Origin: JAFDVL01 sp964631865
GTDB taxonomy: Bacteria > Acidobacteriota > Blastocatellia > RBC074
Assembly (NCBI GenBank): GCA_964631865.1
Contig: CAZWAK010000016.1
Span: 8,838-72,837, forward strand
Length of the DNA stretch: 64,000 nt
Reading direction: 5' to 3'
Shown: positions 49,793-57,803 of the stretch, piece by piece
Numbering within the stretch: the stretch's first letter is position 1
Layout: each line of letters opens with the position of its first letter
The notes under the pieces: model-generated
Told to the model about the DNA's origin: nothing
Databases searched by the model: none
The model's input: only the letters and a program-made list of their open reading frames with translations
Made by a program: the position numbers and the translations under genes

Positions 49793-51292
49793 ATGACAGA
49801 CCATCTTCATCCCGAACATTCCTGTGCAGTTTGTAAACCGTTGCGGCCCGTGAATTCGACCTTGTGGAGCGGCCCGATGTTGGGGCGGCGCAACTTCTTC
49901 AAAGTTGCGAGCACGGGCGTCGCAGGCTTTTTCCTGTCGCCGCTCGTGAAACCGACGGCGGCGGTTGCAGGCGTGACCCCGAAGCTCAAAGGCACGGCAA
50001 GGAACGTCATCTTCATCCTGATGGGCGGTGCGCCGAGTCACGTGGACACGTTCGATTTGAAAGTCGGTGCCTGGACGCCGACCAATTTCAATCCGACCAC
50101 ATACAACAACGGCGCGTTGCTGTTCCCGCAAGGGTTGATGCCCAATGTTGCCGAACATCTAAACAAACTTGCCATTCTGCGATCCGTGCGTGCGCCTGCG
50201 CTCGTGCATCAGTTGCAGCAAGTCTGGACGCAGATTGCCCGCAGCCCCAGCTCGGCGCTCGGCAAGATCGCACCGAACATCGGCAGCGTCGTCGCGTTGG
50301 AAATGGAAGCCCAACGCACACCCGAGCAAAAACTGCCGGGCTTCCTCTCGCTCAATACCGGAGGCAATCTGGTGGGGGCCGGGTATTTCAATGCGCGCTT
50401 CGCTCCGTTCGATGTTGGAGCTTCGCCGAACGGCTTGGCGAATCTTGCCAATGCCGATGGTCGGACGCTGTTCGAGACGCGCTACGAGATGCTGCAAGCC
50501 GTAGACGGCGAACTGCGCCAAAACTCTCCGTTGGGGAATGCGGTTTACGATATGGAGAGTTTCTACGCGCAAAGCAAAGGCATGATGTACAACACCGAAG
50601 TGGACAGCGTGTTCAAATTCAGTACCGCTGACCAGCAGCGCTACGGCAACACCGGCTTCGGCAATTCCTGCGTTACGGCACGCAATTTGGTGAAAGCCAA
50701 TTTGGGCACGCGCTACATTCAAATCAACATTGGCGGCTGGGACAATCACGTCAATATCTACGCCAATCCTGGTGGCATTTACGGCCCGGCGGGACAATTC
50801 GACAAAGGCTTCTCGAATTTACTGGCTGACCTCGCTGCTTTGCCCGGCACACAAGGCGGTTCGTTGCTTGACGAAACATTGATCGTGGCGATGGGCGAGT
50901 TTGGGCGCACGGTCGGGTCGCCCACCGTCAATGCCGGACGCGATCACTTCTTCCAGCAATTCTGCGTGATGGCGGGCGGCGGCGTCGAAGGCGGCAAAGT
51001 CATCGGTTCCACGACGGCAACCGGGGGCAGCACGCAGGAACGCGGCTGGTCACAAAACCGCGACATCGTGAATGAAGACATTGCCGCGACGATTTATTCG
51101 GCGCTCGGCATTGATTACACCAAGACGCGCAACGATGACCCGTTTGGACGCGGCTTCGAGTATGTTCCCTTCGCTTCCGAAGGCGCGTGGTATCCGGTGA
51201 TGGAGGTCTTCGACAACAATCGCTTCAATCCGCGCGGCGGTCGTCCCGGCACGCGACGCCGGGATGGAGGAGGCCGCGGAAACAATCCCTAA
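49793..51292 (+). CDS. Tat-exported DUF1501 protein
   Basis: A 499-residue protein of the DUF1501 family, with a sulfatase/alkaline-phosphatase-like fold in distant relatives. Near the N-terminus a twin-arginine signal (MLGRRNFFKVASTGVAGFF) is preceded by EHSCAVCKP. Family motifs are IFILMGGAPSHVDTFDLK, NKLAILRSVRAPALVHQ, INIGGWDNHVNIYANPGG, LIVAMGEFGRTV and GRDHFFQQFCVMAGGGVEGG. The C-terminus is Gly/Arg/Asn-rich. GGAAGAG precedes the ATG at 49793. It pairs with the upstream DUF1549/1553 gene; the activity of the pair is not established. Confidence 0.9.
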   Translation: MTDHLHPEHSCAVCKPLRPVNSTLWSGPMLGRRNFFKVASTGVAGFFLSPLVKPTAAVAGVTPKLKGTARNVIFILMGGAPSHVDTFDLKVGAWTPTNFNPTTYNNGALLFPQGLMPNVAEHLNKLAILRSVRAPALVHQLQQVWTQIARSPSSALGKIAPNIGSVVALEMEAQRTPEQKLPGFLSLNTGGNLVGAGYFNARFAPFDVGASPNGLANLANADGRTLFETRYEMLQAVDGELRQNSPLGNAVYDMESFYAQSKGMMYNTEVDSVFKFSTADQQRYGNTGFGNSCVTARNLVKANLGTRYIQINIGGWDNHVNIYANPGGIYGPAGQFDKGFSNLLADLAALPGTQGGSLLDETLIVAMGEFGRTVGSPTVNAGRDHFFQQFCVMAGGGVEGGKVIGSTTATGGSTQERGWSQNRDIVNEDIAATIYSALGIDYTKTRNDDPFGRGFEYVPFASEGAWYPVMEVFDNNRFNPRGGRPGTRRRDGGGRGNNP

Positions 51293-51318
51293 CAACAACT
51301 TTGCTCCCCAAGCAAAGC

Positions 51319-51346
51319 CGGGTAGCGATTGTGCAATCGCTACCCG
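51319..51346. terminator. Palindromic terminator after the DUF1501 gene
   Basis: CGGGTAGCGATTG-tg-CAATCGCTACCCG, a perfect 13-base inverted repeat with a two-base centre, followed by ATTTTATTT. It lies between convergent genes. The GTAGCG flank and tight centre link it to the repeat at 1045. Confidence 0.75.
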
Positions 51347-51385
51347 ATTTTATTTGTACCAACAAGATGCCTTGCCTGCACAACG

Positions 51386-52672
51386 TCAGCTTTCGTCCGC
51401 GACCTGGTTGGGCAATTTAATGATAAATTCGCAGCCTTGCCCGATGGTGCTGGTGACTTCTGCCTCGCCGCCGTGTGCGCGTGTCAAATGCTTCACGATA
51501 GCTAACCCCAGCCCCGTGCCGCCCAACTCGCGCGAACGCGCTTTGTCCACGCGATAGAATCGCTCAAACACGCGCGGCAAATGTTCGGGCGCAATGCCCA
51601 CGCCCGTGTCGCGCACACGAATGACGGTCTGCGCATCGGCCAGCGCGGCGCTGACGACGACTTCGCCCTGCGGCTTATTGAACTTGATCGCGTTGTCCAC
51701 GAGGTTAATCAGAATTTGCTCCAACCGTCGTCGGTCGGCTGTGACGAAGCAGCTTTCGGGCACTTCGTTGCGCAGGAGGACTTGATACGTTTGGCTGCGC
51801 GGAGCCAAACCATTGAAGACTTCATGGACGAGGGAATGCAACGACAGCCGCTCGAACGACAAGCGCACGGCTCCGGCTTCAATCAACGATAGCTCCGAAA
51901 TATCATTCACCAGATTGCGCATTCGTTCGGCGTTGCGCTGAATGGTGTGCAGAAAGCGCAGACTGTTGTTGGCATCGTGCAAGCCGCCCTCCAACAACGT
52001 TTCGGTGTACGCCGTGATCGAAGTCAACGGCGTGCGCAGTTCGTGCGAAACGTTGGCGAGAAAGGCCTGGCGGATACTTTCCAGTCGTTCGAGTTGCGTG
52101 ATGTCAATGAAGGCCCCGACCACGCCTTCGACCTGCGCGTCGCTGAAGCGCAAGGGGGCGGTCTGCAAACGCAGGATACGCCGATTGATGCCCGCCGCAA
52201 TCTCCACGCGCGCCGAAGCGCGCTCGCCTTTGGTCAGCACGCTCAGAAACGCCTCGATAATCGGCGGGTCGCGGCTGATGTCGGGGAGGCGCGCGAAATC
52301 CTTACCGCGCAGGTTGAGCAAACTTTGCGCCGCATCATTGATGAGCAGGATGCGTTGGCTGCGATCAATGATGATCAGCCCTTCATCCACCGAAGTGATG
52401 ATGGATTGCAGCAGATTGGTGCTGCGTTCGGCGGTGGCGAGAGCTTCGCGCAGGCGTTCATTGCCGGTCTTTTGTTCCTGGATGAGCCGCGACTGTCGCT
52501 TGATGACCTGACGCGAAATAATGGCGGTGATGACGCCTGCCACAATGATGGTGATGACGTGCGAAGTCGTCACGCTCATGTCCGGGAAGAGCGCTGTCTT
52601 CGCCCATTCGTAGACCGTGAACAGCGCCACCATCGCGAAGGTTGCAACGACAATCTGGCGCTTTTCTTTCAT
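51386..52672 (-). CDS. PhoR-like membrane sensor histidine kinase
   Basis: A 428-residue kinase. Two N-terminal membrane helices (residues 6-27 and 38-58) have almost no periplasmic loop, then come a short coiled coil and a PAS domain (about 95-190: SIITSVDEGLIIIDRSQRILL). The HisKA domain has the phospho-acceptor His in FLANVSHELRTPLTSITAYTE. The HATPase domain has VDNAIKFNKPQG, VRDTGVGIAPEHLPRVFERF and GGTGLGLAIVKHL. The domain order is that of PhoR. It follows pit and DUF47, fitting phosphate control, but no response-regulator gene is adjacent. Confidence 0.9.
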   Translation of the reverse strand: MKEKRQIVVATFAMVALFTVYEWAKTALFPDMSVTTSHVITIIVAGVITAIISRQVIKRQSRLIQEQKTGNERLREALATAERSTNLLQSIITSVDEGLIIIDRSQRILLINDAAQSLLNLRGKDFARLPDISRDPPIIEAFLSVLTKGERASARVEIAAGINRRILRLQTAPLRFSDAQVEGVVGAFIDITQLERLESIRQAFLANVSHELRTPLTSITAYTETLLEGGLHDANNSLRFLHTIQRNAERMRNLVNDISELSLIEAGAVRLSFERLSLHSLVHEVFNGLAPRSQTYQVLLRNEVPESCFVTADRRRLEQILINLVDNAIKFNKPQGEVVVSAALADAQTVIRVRDTGVGIAPEHLPRVFERFYRVDKARSRELGGTGLGLAIVKHLTRAHGGEAEVTSTIGQGCEFIIKLPNQVADES

Positions 52673-52688
52673 GACTTGAGCAACCGCG

Positions 52689-53732
52689 TTATTGGAGGAG
52701 TTTGGTCAGGAAGTAGATCAGCCCCGCGATGCTGGCTGAGATGGGGATTGTGATAATCCACGCCCAGACGATGCGTCCCGCCACGCCCCACCGCACGGCG
52801 GAAAGCCGTTGGGTCGAACCCACGCCGACAATTGCACCCGTGATGGTATGGGTCGTCGAAACCGGAATGCCAAGATACGACGCCAATAAAATCGTCAAGC
52901 CGCCGCCCGTTTCCGCGCAAAAGCCGCCGACCGGTTTGAGCTTGGTGATCTTCGATCCCATCGTCTTCACAATGCGCCATCCGCCCGACAATGTGCCCAG
53001 CCCGATGGCCGCAAAGGCGGCGAATTTCACCCAGAAGGGAATGTTATTGTCTGTGGCATGACTGCCTAACAACGCGTTGACATTCGGGTCTAATTTCGCC
53101 CCGATCAGCAGGGCCGAAAAGATAATGCCCATCGTTTTTTGCGCGTCGTTGCTGCCGTGCGAGAGGCTAAACAGCGACGCCGAAAACAATTGCCCGACGC
53201 GGAAATATTTATCCACGCGCGACGGAGCCGTATTTCTGAACACCCAGAAAACGAGTGTCATTAAAAGCATGCCGCCAATTAACCCCAGCGTTGGTGAAAG
53301 CACAATAAACAGCAGCGTCGGAATCCAGCCTTTTGGCCATTTCGATTCCAACACCAACACACCGAACCCCGCATGCGCAATCGCGGCCCCGGCAAAGCTG
53401 CCGATCAAGGCGTGCGAAGAACTCGTCGGCAGCCCTAAATACCAAGTCATTAGATTCCAGGTGATCGCGCCGACCAACGCCGCGAGAATCACCCACAAAT
53501 CTATTTGCGTGATGTCCACGAAATCTTTGGCAATGTTGCTGGCGACTTTCGTGCCGAGCAACACGGCAATGAAGTTGAAGAACGCGGCCAACAGGACGGC
53601 TTTGCCAGGGGAAAGAACACGGGTCGAAACTACGGTGGCGATGGAGTTGGCGGCGTCGTGGAAACCGTTGGTGTAATCAAATCCGAGCGCAAGAAGAACA
53701 ATCAGGGCAACTAGGGTGAACGTAGATAACAT
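52689..53732 (-). CDS. pit: Low-affinity inorganic phosphate transporter (Pit family)
   Basis: A 347-residue inner-membrane phosphate permease. The two PiT signatures are FDYTNGFHDAANSIATVV near the N-terminus and LSHGSNDAQKTMGII in the middle. IPVSTTHTITGAIVGVG is another conserved segment. About ten hydrophobic helices. Typical length is longer in E. coli (499) because of a central insert; the short version is common in bacteria with a DUF47 partner. It sits between DUF47 (27 bases upstream) and the PhoR-like kinase. Confidence 0.93.
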   Translation of the reverse strand: MLSTFTLVALIVLLALGFDYTNGFHDAANSIATVVSTRVLSPGKAVLLAAFFNFIAVLLGTKVASNIAKDFVDITQIDLWVILAALVGAITWNLMTWYLGLPTSSSHALIGSFAGAAIAHAGFGVLVLESKWPKGWIPTLLFIVLSPTLGLIGGMLLMTLVFWVFRNTAPSRVDKYFRVGQLFSASLFSLSHGSNDAQKTMGIIFSALLIGAKLDPNVNALLGSHATDNNIPFWVKFAAFAAIGLGTLSGGWRIVKTMGSKITKLKPVGGFCAETGGGLTILLASYLGIPVSTTHTITGAIVGVGSTQRLSAVRWGVAGRIVWAWIITIPISASIAGLIYFLTKLLQ

Positions 53733-53759
53733 AAATTTCGTTCGGGGTGACGAGGGGAA

Positions 53760-54386
53760 TTAAGCGTTCTTGAGCATGACCGCTTCGATGATATTGGCTA
53801 CGTCTTCGCACTTATCCACGCTGCGTTCGAGCGTTTCGTAGACTTCTTTCCACTTGATCAAATTGATGGGGTCTTTTTCTTCCGCGAAGAGTTGGCCGAG
53901 CGCCTGATAGTGAATCGCATCGCCTTCGTTTTCGAGCGTATGAATGGCGATGATGCAATCCTGAATGGTCACAATGTCGTTTTTGGCGAGCGCGTTCACC
54001 GCCTTTTCGAGTTGTTCGGCCTGCCGAATCAAGACGCTGGTGAGCCGCAGGGCGTGATCGGTCGTCGGTGCGCCGACGCGAAACAGCACAACGCGGCGCG
54101 AGGTGTATTCGACATTGTCCACAATGTCGTCGAGCTTGCTGGCGATGGCATGAATGTCTTCACGATCAATGGGAGTAATGAAGGTTTGATTGAGCTTGCG
54201 CACAATGTCGTGGGTAATTTCATCGCACGTATGCTCGATTTTTTTGATCTGATCGGCGTAGTCACGATGTTTGGAAACCTCTTCGGCAAAGAGTTTCTGC
54301 AACAACGCCGTACATTCCTTGATATTGACCGTCATTTGATTGAACAAGTCAAAGTACTTCTCTTCCTTCGGTAGAAGACGAAACAT
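53760..54386 (-). CDS. DUF47/PhoU-like Pit accessory protein
   Basis: A 208-residue all-helical protein related to PhoU (MFRLLPKEEKYFDLFNQM, IKKIEHTCDEITHDIVRKL, FITPIDREDIHAIASKLDDIVD, WKEVYETLERSVDKCEDVANII). The conserved acidic and hydrophobic repeats (HTCDEITHD, REDIHAIA, DKCEDVAN) fit metal-binding DUF47 proteins. These proteins modulate the associated Pit transporter. It is the first gene of the phosphate unit. Confidence 0.92.
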   Translation of the reverse strand: MFRLLPKEEKYFDLFNQMTVNIKECTALLQKLFAEEVSKHRDYADQIKKIEHTCDEITHDIVRKLNQTFITPIDREDIHAIASKLDDIVDNVEYTSRRVVLFRVGAPTTDHALRLTSVLIRQAEQLEKAVNALAKNDIVTIQDCIIAIHTLENEGDAIHYQALGQLFAEEKDPINLIKWKEVYETLERSVDKCEDVANIIEAVMLKNA

Positions 54387-54432
54387 AAAAGACTCCTAGT
54401 TGATAATGAAGCTGCATTTTGACCGTATGACT

Positions 54433-54448
54433 CTTGCCTAGCGGCAAG
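54433..54448. other. Small hairpin upstream of the phosphate unit
   Basis: CTTGCC-TAGC-GGCAAG, a perfect six-base stem with a four-base loop, lies in the 142-base gap between the divergent DUF47 gene and tRNA-Lys. It could be a regulatory element of either. TAATAT at 54514-54519 might be the -10 of the tRNA promoter, but I find no good -35. Confidence 0.35.
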
Positions 54449-54528
54449 AAGTTATAGTATTTTGCACGTCGCTTTGGGGAAGTCAAAGCGCAAAATCAGA
54501 CTTTGCAAAAACTTAATATTGCCCGTCT

Positions 54529-54604
54529 GGACCGTTAGCTCAGTTGGTAGAGCAGATGACTCTTAATCATCGGGTCGTAGGTTCGAGTCCTACACGGTCC
54601 ACCA
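54529..54604 (+). tRNA. tRNA-Lys (anticodon CTT)
   Basis: A complete 76-base cloverleaf. The acceptor stem GGACCGT pairs with ACGGTCC, the D-arm is GCTC-AGTTGGTA-GAGC, and the anticodon stem GATGA/TCATC encloses the loop CTCTTAA, with CTT at the anticodon positions. The T-arm is GTAGG-TTCGAGT-CCTAC, and CCA is encoded. It reads AAG codons. No direct repeat of its 3' end or integrase gene is seen nearby, so it is not an occupied integration site in this window. Confidence 0.97.
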
Positions 54605-54754
54605 ATCCTACTCCTTCTTCTGCTGTGATTTACCTTTGGGCGATACGAGCAGTGTGTACGACTTTTGCAGGAAAAGAAGAGTAGAAAGCGTGAGGCCGAG
54701 TTAAGTACCATTCCCTGCCGGTTATCTCGCACTAACGGCCCTGCCTTAATTCCT

Positions 54755-57571
54755 ATGAGAACACGACTCGTACTGACGATCATCTTCTTGCTGTTGGCAC
54801 TGGCTGCCCCGCCCGTTGCTTTCATTGAGGCCCAGTTACAAACCACCTCGCACGAGCCCATGTCGTCTCTGATGGACGATTCGCCCGGGACAACACGTGG
54901 GCAAACAGGTTCGACCAGGCCGCTGCCCGACAGCCTGGCCGAGATGCAACGGCAGTTTCTGCATCCGCCGGATGACGCGCGGATTATGATGCGGTGGTGG
55001 TGGTTTGGCCCAGCGGTGACGAAAGCCGGCATTGAACGCGAACTGCGCCAGATGAAAGAGGCTGGGGTAGGCGGCGTCGAGATTCAACCCGTCTATCCGT
55101 TGGCGTTGGATGACGACGGCAAGGGGCTGAAAAATTTGCGCTTCCTCGCGCCGGAGTTTTTGGACGCGCTGAAATTTGCCAATGAAAAGGCGCGCGAACT
55201 CGGCTTGCGCGTGGATTTGACGCTCGGCAGCGGTTGGCCGTACGGCGGGCCGCAAGTGCCCATCACACAAGCCGCGAGTCGCTTGCGCATCGAGCGCATC
55301 AAAGTGCAACCGCAACAAAAAAGCGCAACGCTGCCGAAACTGGTCGAGTGGGAATCGCTGATCGCAGCGTTTCAAGGACAACGCGAATTGACGGTGCAAA
55401 ACGGCGCAATCGCTTTGACCAACGATGCCGACGAAGTGCTGTGCTTCATCGCCAGTCGCACGCGGCAACAGGTCAAACGCGCATCCTTCGGCGCAGAAGG
55501 TTTCGTGCTGGATCATTACGACCGCGCGGCGTTGGAGGCATATTTGAAAACTGTCGGCGAGCCGCTCATACAAGCCTTTGGCAAGCAACCGCCATACGCG
55601 ATTTTTTGCGACAGCCTCGAAGTCTTCAACTCCGATTGGTCGAGCGATTTTCTGCGCGAATTTCAAACGCGGCGCGGCTACGATTTGAAACCGCTGTTGC
55701 CTGCGCTCGTGCGTGACATCGGGCCACAGACTGCAAGCATTCGTCAGGATTGGGGACAGACGCTGACCGAACTGCTCAACGAACGATTCCTCGCGCCGTT
55801 GCAAGCTTGGGCGAAGCAACACAACACGCGCTTTCGCATTCAAGGCTACGGCATTCCGCCTGCCACGATTGCGAGCAACACGTTTGCCGATTTGACTGAA
55901 GGCGAAGGCTTTCATTGGAAGATTTTGCGCGCCTCGCGTTGGGCCTCGTCGGCGAATCATTTGTACGGGCGCAACGTTACTTCGTCGGAAACGTGGACGT
56001 GGTTGCATTCGCCGTCGTTTCGCGCCACACCGCTCGATGTCAAAGCCGAAGCTGATTTGCATTTCGTGCAAGGCATCAATCAATTGATCGGGCACGGCTG
56101 GCCGTACACGCCGGAAAACACCGCGTATCCTGGCAACCGGTTTTATGCGGCTGCAGTCTTCGACGAAAAAAATCCGTGGTGGATTGCGATGCCCGATGTG
56201 TCGCGCTATTTGCAACGCCTCAGCTATGCGCTGCGGCTGGGCCAACCGGCGAACGACGTGGCGTTTTATTTGCCGAACAGCGATGCGTGGGCGAGCTTCG
56301 TCAATCCCAGAGTGCATTACATGATCGAAGCCTTAAAAGACCGCATCGGCGAACACGCGGTCGCACAGGTTTTGGAAGCGGGCTTCAATCTGGATTTCTT
56401 CGATGACGATGCGCTCAGGCAAATCGGCAAAGTCGAAGCGGGCGTGCTCACGCTCGGAGCCAATCAATACAAGGCCGTCGTGCTGCCGAACGTCGAGCGT
56501 CTGCCGCTTGCGACATTGCAAACGCTGGAAGCCTTCGCGCAACAAGGCGGCGTCGTGATTGCCGCGCAGCGCAAACCGACGAGCTTGCCGGGCTACAAAG
56601 TGAGTGATGCTGAGCGCGCGCAGTTCGAGACGTTGGTGCAGAAATTGTTTGCGAGCGAAAAGCCGCTGGCGCATTTTGTTGCTGACGACAAGCAACTCGG
56701 CAGCAAGTTGGCGGCGTTGACGAAACCCGATGTGCAATTGACGCCCGCTGTACCGGGCATCGGTTTTATTCATCGTCGCACGCCGGAAGCCGAGATTTAC
56801 TTTCTGGCAAATTCGACTAACGAACGCCAGCGCGTCCAGGCGCTGTTTCGCGTGACTGCGCCGCAAGCGGAACTTTGGAATCCACACGATGGCAGCGTCG
56901 CACCGCTGGCAATGAAGCTTGAGGCAGCAGGAGCAAACGTGGCGTTGGAATTTGCGCCGTACGAATCGAAGATTCTTGTGTTCAGCCAACGTGCGTTGCC
57001 GCGTCCTGCCATAACACAAACGGGCAATCGTCCTGCCCCGCTCGATCTTTCGCGCGACTGGCGCGTGACCATCGACGCGAACCGTTCAGCACAATCGTTC
57101 GCGCAATTGCGTTCGTGGACAGAGAATGAAGCGACGCGCTTTTATTCGGGCACGGCGACGTACGAAAAAGAATTCAATGTGCCTGCCGCGTGGTTGCAGC
57201 GCGGAGCGGCGGTGGAGTTGGATTTTGGCGCGGGGCAGTCTGTGCCGGAACAACCGCGCAGAAACGGCATGCGGGCTTGGCTGGATGCGCCGATTCGAGA
57301 TGCGGCGGTCGTTTATGTCAACGATCAGCGCGCCGGTTCGGTTTGGTGTCCGCCATACTCGATTGACGTGTCGAAGCTGCTCAGGCCCGGCGCGAATCGC
57401 GTGCGCATCATCGTCGGCAACACGGCGATCAATCATCTGGCCGGAACCAAACTGCCGGATTACAAAGAACTCCGACAACGCTACGGCGACCGGTTTCAGC
57501 CGCAGGATATGGAGAATCTGCAACCGCTGCCGTCCGGTTTGTTAGGGTCGGTGCGATTGGTGCTGCGGTGA
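54755..57571 (+). CDS. Secreted GH106-type alpha-L-rhamnosidase
   Basis: A 938-residue exported glycoside hydrolase. A signal peptide (MRTRLVLTIIFLLLALAAPP) begins at the ATG at 54755. Near residue 100 it reads MKEAGVGGVEIQPVYPLALD, followed by LRVDLTLGSGWPYGGPQVP and CDSLEVFNSDWSSDFLREF (likely carrying catalytic acids), as in family GH106 rhamnosidases that release alpha-L-rhamnose. A C-terminal jelly-roll region (VYVNDQRAGSVWCPPYSIDV) completes it. Activity on rhamnogalacturonan side or main chains fits the adjacent PL11 lyase. It is convergent with that gene. Confidence 0.85.
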   Translation: MRTRLVLTIIFLLLALAAPPVAFIEAQLQTTSHEPMSSLMDDSPGTTRGQTGSTRPLPDSLAEMQRQFLHPPDDARIMMRWWWFGPAVTKAGIERELRQMKEAGVGGVEIQPVYPLALDDDGKGLKNLRFLAPEFLDALKFANEKARELGLRVDLTLGSGWPYGGPQVPITQAASRLRIERIKVQPQQKSATLPKLVEWESLIAAFQGQRELTVQNGAIALTNDADEVLCFIASRTRQQVKRASFGAEGFVLDHYDRAALEAYLKTVGEPLIQAFGKQPPYAIFCDSLEVFNSDWSSDFLREFQTRRGYDLKPLLPALVRDIGPQTASIRQDWGQTLTELLNERFLAPLQAWAKQHNTRFRIQGYGIPPATIASNTFADLTEGEGFHWKILRASRWASSANHLYGRNVTSSETWTWLHSPSFRATPLDVKAEADLHFVQGINQLIGHGWPYTPENTAYPGNRFYAAAVFDEKNPWWIAMPDVSRYLQRLSYALRLGQPANDVAFYLPNSDAWASFVNPRVHYMIEALKDRIGEHAVAQVLEAGFNLDFFDDDALRQIGKVEAGVLTLGANQYKAVVLPNVERLPLATLQTLEAFAQQGGVVIAAQRKPTSLPGYKVSDAERAQFETLVQKLFASEKPLAHFVADDKQLGSKLAALTKPDVQLTPAVPGIGFIHRRTPEAEIYFLANSTNERQRVQALFRVTAPQAELWNPHDGSVAPLAMKLEAAGANVALEFAPYESKILVFSQRALPRPAITQTGNRPAPLDLSRDWRVTIDANRSAQSFAQLRSWTENEATRFYSGTATYEKEFNVPAAWLQRGAAVELDFGAGQSVPEQPRRNGMRAWLDAPIRDAAVVYVNDQRAGSVWCPPYSIDVSKLLRPGANRVRIIVGNTAINHLAGTKLPDYKELRQRYGDRFQPQDMENLQPLPSGLLGSVRLVLR

Positions 57572-57803
57572 AAGCTCCGCTTTACGCCAGGGTGATCTGC
57601 CAGCGCGTTCGTTGCTGGCTCAGCAATTCTCAATGGGGAACTGTGACAGCGACATTCTTCCTTTTTCCTTCTTCCTTTTTCCTTGTTTGTCGTGGAATCT
57701 CTCTGGAAATAGTGAAGAAGGAAGAATCAAGAATGAAAAATGCGCGCCGTTCAAGCGCGCGGAGAGACCAGCTTTTTTCAAATTGAGAATGGCTGTTGAT
57801 TGC
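57572..57803. repeat. Convergent spacer with pyrimidine-rich tract
   Basis: The 232-base gap between the convergent GH106 and PL11 genes contains a run of TTCC/TTTTTCC units (about 57652-57690), followed by a purine-rich AGAAGGAAGAATCAAGAATG stretch that is partly complementary, so the two can pair. This could terminate both genes. GCGCGCCGTTCAAGCGCGC (57743-57761) is a second small palindrome. No gene is seen. Confidence 0.5.

Noticed and set aside
54529..54604. tRNA-Lys as an integration site for a mobile element
   Set aside because: No integrase and no repeat of the tRNA 3' end was found on either side; flanking genes look like ordinary chromosome.
54836..56317. 493-codon reverse-strand frame across the GH106 gene
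   Set aside because: It is the antisense shadow of a well-supported glycoside hydrolase and its product has no recognisable motif and a biased Arg/Gln/His composition.
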